Notes under the pieces: model-generated
Database searches by the model: none
Told to the model about the DNA's origin: nothing
Seen by the model: the letters and a program-made list of their open reading frames with translations, nothing else
Source of the DNA: Symploca sp. SIO1C2
GTDB taxonomy: Bacteria; Cyanobacteriota; Cyanobacteriia; Cyanobacteriales; Coleofasciculaceae
Direction of reading: 5' to 3'
DNA length: 64,000 nucleotides
Assembly (NCBI GenBank): GCA_010672925.1
Contig: JAAHFP010000003.1
Coordinates: 62,001-126,000 of the forward strand
Program-made: the position numbers and the translations under genes
In this document: in pieces, positions 37,701-46,098 of the stretch
Layout: each line of letters starts with the position of its first letter
How positions within the stretch are numbered: position 1 is the stretch's first letter

Positions 37701-38664
37701 GTTCCCCATTCTCATCGGTGATTGTACCTTCTATGTCTACAAAAGAGCGACTATCAGCAGGAATGCGGGGATTTCCTAGAGGAGCAATTTCAATCTGAGC
37801 CGATTGTTCTTCTACCGTCAATTGCACCGTAGCTGGAGAGCCATTTTCTGCTGCTACGGTAATGGTATTTTCCCCAGTTTCTAAGGGAATATTATACCAA
37901 ACTTGGGTGATCAGGTTCTGGCTCTCATCCCGCTCGATTTGGGTAACAATATTGGAGCCAATTAGTTTTTCGTTAACTCTTACCTGAACCTGAGAGTCAC
38001 CATTGTATTGCACAATCAAGTTAGTGGTGCGTACTCCTCCACTATCAGAAAGAGTATCAATCGTTGCACCAGTTTGGGGAGCTAAAATACGTACCTGGTT
38101 AGGTGCTAGCTGAGCTTGAGCAGAAGTTGTTGGTAAAGAGTTAGGTAATTCCTCAAATTGCTCTAAATTCTGTGACTGTCTTACTGGCTGAATTTCCAAC
38201 TCCTGGGTATTAGTAGCAGGAGCAGTCGGCTGATTATTGAGTAACTCCGAGCCATTAGAAATTCCTACTGGTTGAATTTCTAAATCTTGTGTTGTATTGA
38301 CAGGTGCAGAAATCGGTTGATTATCCAGTAATTCTGAGTTATTAGAAATTTCAAATGGCTGAGTTTCCAACTCTTGGACAGCATTAGTAGATGATGCAGA
38401 AGTTTCCTCCCCATTCTCAATTCCTAATTCGACCTTCTTAATTCTTAATTCTTCATTCTTAATTCCCAACTCTTCTGCTTGCGCTGCTGGAAGTATCCCT
38501 AAGACGCTAGCCAGCAAAAACCCACAAGGTAACGTCATTAGTAATGACGGTTTCAAATAGCCATCGGTAAACGGCAGCTTCTGGATAGAATTACGTAAGT
38601 AAATTTCCTGACTTAAAGGGCTGGGTTCTTTCTCCTGCCTTCTCTGAGTGAATTTATTATTCAT
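34717..38664 (-). CDS. Large outer-membrane beta-barrel protein with N-terminal Ig-like domains
   Basis: 1315 residues. Long n-region, then signal core LPCGFLLASVLGILPAAQA (about 45-63). Residues 64-80 (ELGIKNEELRIKKVELG) are translated from dispersed AATTCTTA repeat DNA. Three imperfect 35-40-residue repeats (LEIQPVGISNGSELLNNQP type) follow at about 90-180, then Ig/invasin-like domains (NQVRILAPQTGATIDTLS to about 420). From about 440 to the C-terminus are alternating amphipathic strands typical of an outer-membrane barrel, with YFLSRRLLVHGSENVFIE and YEIDYDRGTLLFRRPI. The start overlaps the preceding DUF11 gene by 4 bp. The layout suggests an usher- or assembly-like barrel for partner surface proteins; this is inference. 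Confidence 0.75.
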   Translation of the reverse strand: MNNKFTQRRQEKEPSPLSQEIYLRNSIQKLPFTDGYLKPSLLMTLPCGFLLASVLGILPAAQAEELGIKNEELRIKKVELGIENGEETSASSTNAVQELETQPFEISNNSELLDNQPISAPVNTTQDLEIQPVGISNGSELLNNQPTAPATNTQELEIQPVRQSQNLEQFEELPNSLPTTSAQAQLAPNQVRILAPQTGATIDTLSDSGGVRTTNLIVQYNGDSQVQVRVNEKLIGSNIVTQIERDESQNLITQVWYNIPLETGENTITVAAENGSPATVQLTVEEQSAQIEIAPLGNPRIPADSRSFVDIEGTITDENGELITEDTVVTLTASAGEFAGADHEEDQTGFQVLAKEGKFTARLRSSLEAQKVRIRAAVVGLGVGHHEREAASSYVPLSSELPQKELEAYTQVEFTTNLRPSIMSGVLNLRVGKEGTDYFGSRRDFLPLNGEEDAEVNFQGSVFATGAVGEWLFTGAYNSFRPLNENCEGITELFSSPQACEQKYSVYGDSSTAEYLTPSTDSVYLRFERNSPVPGAEPDYVMWGDYRTTELARASQEFSATTRALHGFKGNFNFGNLQLTGLFSNDVQGFQRDTIPPDGTSGYYFLSRRLLVHGSENVFIETEEINRPGTVISREPLFRGPDYEIDYDRGTLLFRRPIHAVDIDPFGETLVRRIVVTYQFEGVDTDETNIYGGRAQYNFSQEFNRESWLAATYLQEDEGDRDFELYAADFFVPFGDDLSLVGEYAYSENNSEFSGTITGSAYRIELDGNITPNIRTKAYYRLVEENFVNNATFSYAPGQNRYGASVAAAVTPTTNIQVGYDYERNFGRAPAVRTTFEDLFSTSVEAEPGSRVDNELTTIRAGVGQKIGAADLSLEYVNRSREDGVGDTFDSNTSQIVSRLNLPLLENLDFRAQNELSLDDNDPLYPNRTTLGLDWQVEPGVSLQLAHQFFDGGLLGENSITSLGTSSDYRFGDSTTLTNRYQLVNGHNGLVGQSTVGLNHQVVLSPGLRLSLGYEHVGRSIDSQTAVGQRFAQPYAVGQGASALSVGDGDSYNVGLEYTASPDFRASARFERRGGSANGNTVISAAASGKLTPALTALVRFNRAGAANQLLEELDDTTSLKVGMAYRNPVDDSFNALLNYEYRDNPSTIPDTLLLGSGTGSEDHVLSFEGILAPSWRWEFYSKFAMRHSKTDLSQNFSNSSAVYLGQMRASYRLGYRMDLAVEGRTIQQPSANFTEWGWALETGFYVTPDLRVGVGYSFGSVDDRDFSGYRASDGPYLNISVKVNDLFGFGRQRPVLPDEATEQVVQGESTPNSQ

Positions 38665-39566
38665 CGCTGTCCCTCCCTGTACGCTGGTGTCACAGCAAAA
38701 TTCATTCGAGCCAGTCCTCCAGGCTCTAGTTGTACCAAACGAGACTGACTGTTACTTTCAATGAACTTACGATTTGGAGCAAAAGTATAACCGGGCACAC
38801 TAGTCAAATCCAAAGTGCCACTACGACGCCCAGCAAGGACATTAGCCAAAGAAAACAAGCCATTAGCATCAGTAGTTACACGGTTACCATCGTCCAAGAA
38901 AATTACTGCATTGGGTACTCCAGGCTCTCCTGGCTGTTGCTGTCCATCGAAGTTTTTATCCACAAACACCCTGCCAATCAAAGTTCCACAGTCTGAAAGG
39001 ATGCCTGGATCAAGTCGCAACACATGACTCGCAACATTACTTCGGGGTTCTTGGGCATTGTTTCTCGCTTCACCCCGAATCGCATCTGGAGTGACCAAAG
39101 TAGCATAGACTACATTTAGGGTTTCATTTGGTTGCAGACGGGGAAAAGTGAAGGTAACGCTTCTACCGGATACACTTGCTGGATCGAAGTTTACCGTTGT
39201 TGTACCTGTGGTTGTTGTCAAAGAACCCTGTAGAGATTCCGGCAAAAAGCGAAAACCCATTGGCAGTGTATCAGTGATTCTGATGTCATTTGCTGAGCCT
39301 GCACCAGTATTTCTTAGCGCCAAGCGATAAACCACAGTATCTCCAGGCTCTGCTGCTGCTCTATCTGCTGTTTTCGTTAGCTCTAGCCTGGGTTCCGCTG
39401 CTGTCAACAGAGCTTCGTTGGAATTAACTGGTTCAGAAAGATTGTCAGCAGAGGCTGAGGCGGTGTTGGAGATTTGGGCAACAGCAGGAGCAATGCCTAC
39501 AGTTAGTAAGCCCGTAATGGTTAAGGTTAGAGGAATCACCTCCAACCATTGCCTTAATAAATTCAT
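38661..39566 (-). CDS. Exported DUF11 plus SdrD-B-like domain protein
   Basis: 301 residues, first gene of the surface cluster. Signal peptide at 1-30 (LTITGLLTVGIAPAVAQ). A DUF11 domain at about 50-175 starts LELTKTADRAAAEPGDTVVY and includes LPMGFRFLPESL. An SdrD-B/carboxypeptidase-regulatory-like domain at about 195-285 contains GRVFVDKNFDGQQQPGEPGV and TTDANGLFSLANV. A single Cys (SDCGTLIG) separates them. The stop codon overlaps the start of the barrel gene by 4 bp (ATGA). Likely periplasmic or surface, forming a complex with the barrel; this is inferred from coupling. Confidence 0.78.
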   Translation of the reverse strand: MNLLRQWLEVIPLTLTITGLLTVGIAPAVAQISNTASASADNLSEPVNSNEALLTAAEPRLELTKTADRAAAEPGDTVVYRLALRNTGAGSANDIRITDTLPMGFRFLPESLQGSLTTTTGTTTVNFDPASVSGRSVTFTFPRLQPNETLNVVYATLVTPDAIRGEARNNAQEPRSNVASHVLRLDPGILSDCGTLIGRVFVDKNFDGQQQPGEPGVPNAVIFLDDGNRVTTDANGLFSLANVLAGRRSGTLDLTSVPGYTFAPNRKFIESNSQSRLVQLEPGGLARMNFAVTPAYREGQR

Positions 39567-40661
39567 GAGAAAGAAGTATTAGTTTAGTAATGCACTCCCT
39601 GTAGGAGGGTATTGGTTGACCAAGGCAAAGAAAAAATGAAATTTAAAGAACATGGAAGATAGACATGTTAAGTACTCCTTTGACCAGACATAAGTCTCGC
39701 GATCGCTATCATGTAATGTCAATTTAGAAATTTAGCAAGGATTTTTATCTGTATAAAGAATATACAGCTTTTGAGTAGATTTACGTAAGTGGGTAAGCAT
39801 GACAAAACAACCTCAGTAATGTTATGTTTTGTAAACAAAACTTATCAAGCATCGGCAACGATCATCACTCATCCTCCTTTCCTTCAACTAAATTTCAACA
39901 ACAAATAAGCAGTTAACTGCTCCCATCTTAGGGATGGGTATGACTTTTCATTCTCCTACACTAACTTTTTATTTATTGTGAGTTGTTAATTTTTTGTGAA
40001 AAACAAAAAAATTAACAACTTACTTTACCCAGTCAGCAATTGTACTTTCTAATCATCTTGATCAAGATGGGTACGAGAGCTTAATTGGGCAAAGTTTAGC
40101 TAACTATTTAGTGGATTTACTAGCTCATCTACCAAATAGTTGCTATTAGTAACTTTGGCAAATAATTACCATACAATTTAATGTTTGCTCTCCCAAAAGG
40201 AGATTAACAGACCCTAATAATTGATTCACGACGGTGAAAAATTGAGTATAAATAGACCCATCACCAAAGTGTCGTGTCAGGAAGTTTTAGTCTGCTATGT
40301 GAGGAGATGTACTGATATTACCTAGGGTAATAATCTGGGAAAATTACTAAATTTTTTCCAGTTTTTGAGTCCATTCAGTTAATCAGTCATAGGATATTTA
40401 CAATCCTTAGTAAATTAATACAGAGCAATAAATTTTGCTGCAACGCACCCTACATAAATCTTGCTGCAACACACCCTTAATCAAAACTTTGTCAGCTCTG
40501 TTATTCGATTTACTTTCAAGATGTTATCGTAGCAAATTAAGGCGATAGATCAATCATTTTATCATGTGTCAAAGGAAATTATCTCTTAAGGAGTAAGACC
40601 AAAGCAATAATGAGGTTCTCAACTAAGTGAGGGAGTCTTCCAATGGAAGCAAATGCAAGGG
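39567..40661. other. 1.1-kb non-coding region upstream of the surface cluster
   Basis: No convincing reading frame. By position it contains the promoter of the surface cluster and the 3' end of the Cof-type phosphatase gene. A long hairpin lies at 39981-40020. The short CTGCAACGCACCCTAC / CTGCAACACACCCTTA direct repeat is near 40438-40478. Otherwise plain A+T-rich sequence. Confidence 0.5.
39981..40020. terminator. Long A+T-rich hairpin
   Basis: Arms AGTTGTTAATTTTTTGT (39981-39997) and, as reverse complement, AGTTGTTAATTTTTTTGT (40003-40020), with a five-base loop; only one base is bulged. It has U-runs on either strand and could terminate in both directions, or be a regulatory site. Confidence 0.55.
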
Positions 40662-41552
40662 TTATTTGTTATTCGTTGTTGGTTGTTTATTAAGAAAGAC
40701 AAAAGGATTAGCCTGGAGAATCCAGGTTTGAATAGCCGCAGCTACCCCATCTGCCTCAACACTAGGGGCAACCCAATCTGCGATCGCTTGAACTGCCTCT
40801 GGTGCATTACCCATTGCTACACCAATACCAGCGTACTTGAGCATTTCCACATCGTTGAATTCATTGCCAATCGCCATCACCTGTTCCGGTTGGAGTGCCA
40901 ATAAGGTCTCTGCTAGGTAATTCGCCGCTGTTCCCTTATTCACATTCGGATGGACTGCTTCCAATGAAATTTCTTCATATTGGGTGAGGCACAACTTGGT
41001 GGGATTGTAGTTATAGTGCTGCTGCAAGCTGTTTAATAACTGAGAGTCTTGGCTGAGGGCTTTCACTTTGGTGAGCCCTTGGTCTAACACCTGTCGTAGA
41101 TCACTGACAGGAATAGCCTGTAACTTAAACTGCTCCAAATAAGCCAGAGTAGTAGTATTAAAATTCTGTATAAAAATTTTGTCTTCTATGTGGATGTGAA
41201 TTGAGAGGTGCTCTTCCGATTCATGATGCTCTAGGTAATCCAAAAGTTGAGCAGCAACTTGAGGTTCTATAGATAAATGACGGTGAACAGTTCCCGTTTG
41301 TGGCTCTCGGATTAATGCCCCGTCGTAGGCAATCAGTGGTAAAGTTGAACAGATTTTCTCGTAGAAGGGTAGAGCAGACTGGTACGAGCGACCTGTAGCA
41401 ATTGCTACCTGAACCCCCTGAGCTTGAGCTGCCTGAACAGCTTCGATAACAGGCTGGCGGATACTATGGAATTCTCCTGTTACTGTACCGTCAATATCTA
41501 AGATTAGCAGGCGAATGTCCGGGGGAGAAAGGGAGTTTGTAGAAGGAAACAT
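40662..41552 (-). CDS. Cof-type HAD-IIB phosphatase
   Basis: 296 residues. HAD motif I LLILDIDGTVTGE (residues 15-27), motif II AIATGRSYQSA (about 49-59), motif III Lys in GLTKVKALS or VNKGTAANYLAE (about 206), motif IV IGNEFNDVEMLKYAG (about 227-241; the usual GD is GN here), and the type IIB cap in between. Members dephosphorylate sugar phosphates or nucleotides; the substrate is unknown. The C-terminal residues LNKQPTTNNK are derived from the AACAAC-type repeat DNA at 40660-40690. Confidence 0.82.
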   Translation of the reverse strand: MFPSTNSLSPPDIRLLILDIDGTVTGEFHSIRQPVIEAVQAAQAQGVQVAIATGRSYQSALPFYEKICSTLPLIAYDGALIREPQTGTVHRHLSIEPQVAAQLLDYLEHHESEEHLSIHIHIEDKIFIQNFNTTTLAYLEQFKLQAIPVSDLRQVLDQGLTKVKALSQDSQLLNSLQQHYNYNPTKLCLTQYEEISLEAVHPNVNKGTAANYLAETLLALQPEQVMAIGNEFNDVEMLKYAGIGVAMGNAPEAVQAIADWVAPSVEADGVAAAIQTWILQANPFVFLNKQPTTNNK

Positions 41553-42022
41553 TAAGTAGTATGAAATTCAAGCACCTGAATACTATTTTTCCTGGCGGAG
41601 TGGCAACAAGGCATGTCAAGGAGGCTGGATGTGGGATGTGGTGAAAATAGGCATGGATAATTAGCAAGAAAGGGCTTCTATTACTTGACTCAATCCTGAT
41701 TAAATTGTTCCCACTAACAGGGCGTTGCTCTTCTTTTTCCTCTGCACCCTAAACCCTACACCCCAAACCCTGAATACGTTACAGCTTCTTTATACTCCTT
41801 GAAATTTTTTTCACTGGTGGGCTAGAGTGAAGTGAAATTTTGAGTGGAATTTCTTGAGCTTTGTATCCAAAAATTATCAGTTCTCTCTTCTTCATCAGCT
41901 TCCCACCCTTTTTTTCGCTCACCCGGTGGGCTATTTTCGCAGTACAGCACTAGAACCAATTAAGTTAAATTCCAAAATTTCCGTTAAATTTAAAGGATGA
42001 GTGGCGAAGTAAGGAAGGATAG
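41553..42022. other. Divergent intergenic region before the response regulator
   Basis: Holds the promoters of the HAD phosphatase and response regulator by position. It contains a CCCTAAACCCTA-like heptamer stretch (41747-41772) and the inverted repeat TTCACT...AGTGAA (41811-41832). No gene seen. Confidence 0.45.
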
Positions 42023-42706
42023 ATGTCAGCACAACTGTTACTAGTAGACGATGAGCCTGGACTAAGGGAAGCAGTCCAAGACTATTTACAAGAACATGGA
42101 TTTACGGTACAAGCTGCTAGTAATGCCGGTGATGCTTGGCAAATGTTGCAGACGAGGACACCTGATCTAGTGATTTCTGACATCATGATGCCTCAAGTAG
42201 ATGGGTATCAGTTCCTAGAGCAACTGCGGGAGGATCCTCGCTTCAAGTCTTTGCCAGTGGTATTTCTCACTGCTCGCGGAATGACTACGGATCGTATTCA
42301 AGGCTATCAAGCAGGTTGTGATGCCTATCTCCCAAAGCCTTTTGATCCAGATGAGTTAGTGGCGATTGTGGAAAACTTGTTGGAACGTCGCACTGCGACA
42401 TCGGGAGAAGGTGGCAACACAGAACTTGAAGCGATCGCGCGACAGGTTGCAGAAATCAGAGGTATGCTAGATCAGCGCACTGGCATTACCCAAACACCTC
42501 CACCAATCCGCATTGATCTGACACCACGGGAACAGAGTGTCTTAGATTTGGTTGCCCAGGGGTTGATGAATAAAGAAATTGCTCGACGCTTAGAAACCAG
42601 TGTCCGCAATGTTGAAAAGTACGTCAGCCGCTTGTTTAGCAAAACTGGGACTAATAGTCGTACTGAATTAGTAAGGTATGCTCTAGAACATGGTTTGACG
42701 AATTAA
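42023..42706 (+). CDS. rre1: NarL/LuxR-type response regulator, Rre1/Ycf29-like
   Basis: 227 residues. Receiver domain at 1-120: LLVDDEPGLREAV with acidic pocket D9-D10, phospho-acceptor Asp in DLVISDIMMPQVDGY (about 53), Thr/Ser in VVFLTARG and Lys in YLPKPFDPDELV. A linker precedes the LuxR helix-turn-helix at about 160-225 (LTPREQSVLDLVAQGLMNKE, NVEKYVSRLFSKTGTNSRTE). Length and the very conserved output domain match cyanobacterial Rre1 (Ycf29), a stress and photosynthesis regulator paired with a kinase encoded elsewhere. No histidine kinase adjoins. The assignment to Rre1 is from memory of the family. Confidence 0.8.
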   Translation: MSAQLLLVDDEPGLREAVQDYLQEHGFTVQAASNAGDAWQMLQTRTPDLVISDIMMPQVDGYQFLEQLREDPRFKSLPVVFLTARGMTTDRIQGYQAGCDAYLPKPFDPDELVAIVENLLERRTATSGEGGNTELEAIARQVAEIRGMLDQRTGITQTPPPIRIDLTPREQSVLDLVAQGLMNKEIARRLETSVRNVEKYVSRLFSKTGTNSRTELVRYALEHGLTN

Positions 42707-42708
42707 TT

Positions 42709-42800
42709 AGGGTCTGCTTTATAAGTCGTAACTTTTGAGTTTGAATAGGTGGTAGGTGGTAGGTGGTAGGTGTTAGGTGAGGTTTTAGGTTTTACTCACA
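42709..42800. repeat. Family C leader with heptamer array (GTGGTAG)
   Basis: AGGGTCTGCTTTATAAGTCG then TAACTTTTGAG, followed by GTGGTAG/GTGTTAG heptamers. Same arrangement as 24770-24840. Further AACAAACAAC repeats lie at 42881-42925, up to the cysH stop. Confidence 0.75.
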
Positions 42801-42930
42801 TCGTCTAAGTTTTAGGGAATTTTTCATGGAAGTGCAAGTCGTGGAATGGGAGCGTTATTTGTTGAATGCTTAAGAAAGACAAATAACAAACGACAAACAA
42901 CAAACAACAAATAACAAACAACACACACTT

Positions 42931-43815
42931 TCAAAGTGAACTCGAATCTAGACTCTCTGCTTCACCAGTGGTTTGTGGTAGGTGTAAGCCACATTCTTGC
43001 TTAAGACCATTAAAACGGGTGTCGCGCTCGTGTTCGTCATCTAAGGTAAGTGGTCGGCTCGAATGCCAGTCCCCAACTGTAGTGTACCCCAAGTCAAAAA
43101 ATGGGTGATAGGGTAAATCATTGGCCTGTAGGTATTCGTACACATCTTTGGCAGTCCAACGAAGAATCGGCAGTAATTTGTACAGTTTTTCTTGTTGATT
43201 AACCACTTGCAGACTCTTGCGGTGATTGGTTTGATCACGACGCAAACCTGCTAGCCAAGCTGTAGCGTTAAGTTCTTTTAAGGCACGCTGCATTGGCTCA
43301 ACCTTGCGCATTTGATCATAGCGGTTAAAAGCCTCAACATCATTCTGTTCCCAGAGACGACCATACAATGCTTCCATCCGTGCTGGAGAGATGGGAGACT
43401 GGTAAACTTTAAGGTTAAGCTGTAGCCGTTCAGTTAACTGTTCAGCAAATTTGTAGGTTTCTGGTGGTAAATAGCCAGTATCAATCCAAATTACCGGAAT
43501 TTCAGGGATGATCCGGGTAACCAGGTGTAGCATGACTGCGGACTGAATACCAAAGCTGGTACTCATAACCAAACCCTTGCCGAAAGTCTGTGCTGCATAC
43601 TCGACGACTTGGGGTGCGGTGGTGTTGGCTAACTGCTGGTTTATTACCTCAAGATCCAGCTCATACTTTTCTAATATTGCGCTTGTCAAGTGATCTGATT
43701 CCTCATCCTGATACGGTTTTTTCAGTTCGGTTTCCTTGAGGTTGTAGGGGAACTGTTCTTGTGGGGTTACGACTCCCTCAACTTGGTCATGAGCAATCAA
43801 ATTCAGTTGTGGCAT
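42931..43815 (-). CDS. cysH: Phosphoadenylyl-sulfate (PAPS) reductase
   Basis: 294 residues from the ATG at 43813-43815; a Met 13 codons upstream ([11 protein letters not shown]) is less likely. Reduces PAPS to sulfite with thioredoxin in assimilatory sulfate reduction. Seen: [15 protein letters not shown] (PP-loop-like), [35 protein letters not shown], and the catalytic ECGLH near the C-terminus. The CC...CxxC cysteines that bind an Fe-S cluster in APS-type reductases are absent, so this is the PAPS type. Monocistronic by position. Confidence 0.92.
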   Translation of the reverse strand: MPQLNLIAHDQVEGVVTPQEQFPYNLKETELKKPYQDEESDHLTSAILEKYELDLEVINQQLANTTAPQVVEYAAQTFGKGLVMSTSFGIQSAVMLHLVTRIIPEIPVIWIDTGYLPPETYKFAEQLTERLQLNLKVYQSPISPARMEALYGRLWEQNDVEAFNRYDQMRKVEPMQRALKELNATAWLAGLRRDQTNHRKSLQVVNQQEKLYKLLPILRWTAKDVYEYLQANDLPYHPFFDLGYTTVGDWHSSRPLTLDDEHERDTRFNGLKQECGLHLPQTTGEAESLDSSSL

Positions 43816-44049
43816 AGTTGTTTTCTTTTTTCTTGCTCTGGATATAGTGTGCACCTTAGATTAGCACTAACTTTATCAATAAGGGGTTACAGAAGAAAGA
43901 TGATCCAAGAAAAATCAACTTCTTCTGACAAGAGTCCCTCGTTTATTCTTAAACTATAAGACATTTTGGAACAAACAGTCAATAATTTATATTGTGACCG
44001 ATACTCCACACCCTAACTGGCACAATCAGTATTTTCCTCTCTCTCTTCT

Positions 44050-44300
44050 TCCTCAGCTTCCCCAGCTCCCTCAGCTCCCCCAGCTTCCTCAGCTCCCTCA
44101 GCTCCCCCAGCTCCCCCAGCTCCCTCAGCTCCCTCAGCTTCCTCAGCTCCCTCAGCTTCCCCAGCTCCCCCAGCTCCCTCAGCTCCCTCAGCTCCCTCAG
44201 CTCCCTCAGCTCCCTCAGCTTCCCCAGCTTCCCCAACTCCCTCAGCTTCCTCAGCTCCCTCAGCTCCCTCAGCTTTCCCAGCTTCCCCAGCTCCCTCCGC
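44050..44300. repeat. 9-bp minisatellite (CAGCTCCCT), about 28 copies
   Basis: Imperfect tandem CAGCTCCCT with CAGCTCCCC and CAGCTTCCC variants, 250 bp long, ending just before the antiporter stop codon. It creates open frames on both strands (LPQ repeats on plus, REL repeats on minus), which I regard as artefacts. Confidence 0.9.
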
Positions 44301-44311
44301 TCCCCAAACCT

Positions 44312-45439
44312 TTACTCCCCCTGTTCCGTACCTTCAGTGTAATTGGAGATAAGTCTTTGACGTCTGGCTTGCAGGGCTCGCCAAGTAATGATTACAAAAG
44401 TTAAGATCGTCAGAGGCACAACAAATACCGTAACCACTAGGCTGAACCAGGGTAGGCTCTGGTGTTCTGTTGAATCTAAAATGAGGTAAGTAGTATAGGC
44501 GACAAAGTAGCTCAAAAACAACAGCCCTTCCCAACGGGAAACACTATTTCCTGTGAAAAAAATCGGTAAACAAGCGATTGCCACCGCAACCATCACCGGG
44601 ATATCGAGTCGTAGGGCTGCTGTTGAGATGTTGATACCCCCTGGCGCGATCGCTGCAGATAAGCCTAAGACTGCAAGAATATTAAAAATATTACTACCGA
44701 CCACATTGCCTACCGCAATATCCTGCTCACCGCGAAGACTGGCAATAATAGAAGTGGCTAACTCGGGCAAAGATGTTCCCAAAGCAATAATGGTTAAGCC
44801 AATGACTAATTGGTTGATGCCCATTGCTTGAGCAATCTTCGTCGCATTGATTACTAACAAGCGTGAACCGAAGAGCAATAAAGCGAAACCAACAACAAGT
44901 AGCGCCAGGTTAATTAGACCTTGCGACCAGGACATTCTACCACTTGTACCATATTCCTTATTATATTCATCTTGAACCTCTGGATTATTCTCTTTGTAGC
45001 TTTGGTAAATTAAAAATAGGGTATATACTACACCACCGATGAACAGGATAACCCCATCCGAGTTGCCAATTGTGCCATCAAATCCGAACACAAACATCAG
45101 TACCGATACCCCAATCATGAGCGGCACATCCAATTGAATTAACTGAGAAGAAACTGTCAAGGGGGCAATAGTCGCAGAAACACCCAAAATTAACAAAATA
45201 TTACAAATGTTGCTGCCTACCACATTGCCTACCGCAATATCTGTGTGACCTGCTAGAGTAGAACGCAGAGCCACAGCGAGTTCTGGTGAAGAAGTACCGT
45301 AAGCCACAACCGTTAAACCAATAACTAGGGGTGAGATTCCCAGCAGAGCAGCAAATTTCGACGCTCCCCGTACTAATGCCTCAGCACCTGCTACCAACAG
45401 TACTAGTCCGAGTAATAAAACAATCAGTGAAATAATCAT
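44312..45439 (-). CDS. Calcium/sodium antiporter (CaCA family, YrbG-like)
   Basis: 375 residues, about ten membrane helices. The two inverted alpha-repeats are plain: AYGTSSPELAVALRS with IAVGNVVGSNICN (about 47-85), and ALGTSLPELATSIIAS with IAVGNVVGSNIFN (about 218-258), carrying the ion-binding Glu and Asn/Ser residues. The central acidic loop (YKENNPEVQDEYNKEYG) is cytoplasmic. Expected to exchange Ca2+ for Na+ or H+ across the inner membrane. The C-terminal tail (SNYTEGTEQGE) reaches the 9-bp minisatellite. Confidence 0.9.
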   Translation of the reverse strand: MIISLIVLLLGLVLLVAGAEALVRGASKFAALLGISPLVIGLTVVAYGTSSPELAVALRSTLAGHTDIAVGNVVGSNICNILLILGVSATIAPLTVSSQLIQLDVPLMIGVSVLMFVFGFDGTIGNSDGVILFIGGVVYTLFLIYQSYKENNPEVQDEYNKEYGTSGRMSWSQGLINLALLVVGFALLLFGSRLLVINATKIAQAMGINQLVIGLTIIALGTSLPELATSIIASLRGEQDIAVGNVVGSNIFNILAVLGLSAAIAPGGINISTAALRLDIPVMVAVAIACLPIFFTGNSVSRWEGLLFLSYFVAYTTYLILDSTEHQSLPWFSLVVTVFVVPLTILTFVIITWRALQARRQRLISNYTEGTEQGE

Positions 45440-45880
45440 GCGATTTGGGATTTAGGGATGGGGATTTTTGCCACAAATAGATTCGTGGCTTGCAGATTGT
45501 TGAATTGGGAGAGGAAACGAATAAGCAAAAAATTGGAGTTGTTTGAGAAACAAAGTTTACTGCTCCCTCTCCCCTTCCCCTTAAGGGGGGACACAGGGGG
45601 AGTAAAGGGAGTTGAGCAGAACATTGACCAATCTCCAATCCATCAGGAGTAAAGCCTGTTGGTAGCTTTGGGCTGTCTGTAAATCAAGCCTATTTGCCCT
45701 CAATTGAGCGCTCACCTTAACTCTGTTGATTAACCATCGCGATCAGCAGTGTTTTTGCATTTAATTTTTGTATTGGTTTGAGGGGTAATCGGTTACTCTC
45801 AAGCCAAAGATTCTCAATCATGACATATATATAGTCTACCATCTGGTGGAACTATTACCGTGGCACAACTAAAAATGTAG
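45440..45880. other. Non-coding spacer
   Basis: Short open frames here are C/T-rich and unconvincing. A partial inverted sequence CCTTAAGGGG lies at 45578-45587. Nothing else identified. Confidence 0.4.
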
Positions 45881-46076
45881 TAGGGTGGCACAGCTAATTT
45901 GGTAGTTTAGAAACAGACAAGGGAGACAAGGAAGACAAGGAAGACAAGGAAGACAAGGAAGACAAGGAAGACAAGGAAGACAAGGAAGACAAGGAAGACA
46001 AGGAAGACAAGGAAGACAAGGAAGACAAGGGAGATGGGGAAAATTTCTATTCCACAGTCTTAGGTGTGTCGCGCCA
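45881..46076. mobile_element. MITE-like element, family G copy 1, with internal (GGAAGACAA)n array
   Basis: Ends are inverted: left GGGTGGCACAGCTAA (45883-45897) and right, as reverse complement, TGGCGCGACACACCTAAG (46059-46076). Between them are about 13 copies of the 9-mer GGAAGACAA (45915-46033). A second left-end-like copy GTGGCACAACTAAAAATGTA begins at 45860. The same ends and 9-mer occur at 62815-62990. The putative lipoprotein gene starts 22 bp after it. Confidence 0.6.
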
Positions 46077-46098
46077 TTACCTATTCTATTTGTAAAAA

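Noticed and set aside
42931-43815. Adenylylsulfate (APS) reductase
   Set aside because: The Fe-S cluster cysteine pairs of APS-type enzymes are missing; only the catalytic ECGLH is present.
43994-44404. 136-codon plus-strand frame of LPQ repeats
   Set aside because: It is a 9-bp minisatellite without stops in any phase; it overlaps the antiporter gene and has no start context or family.
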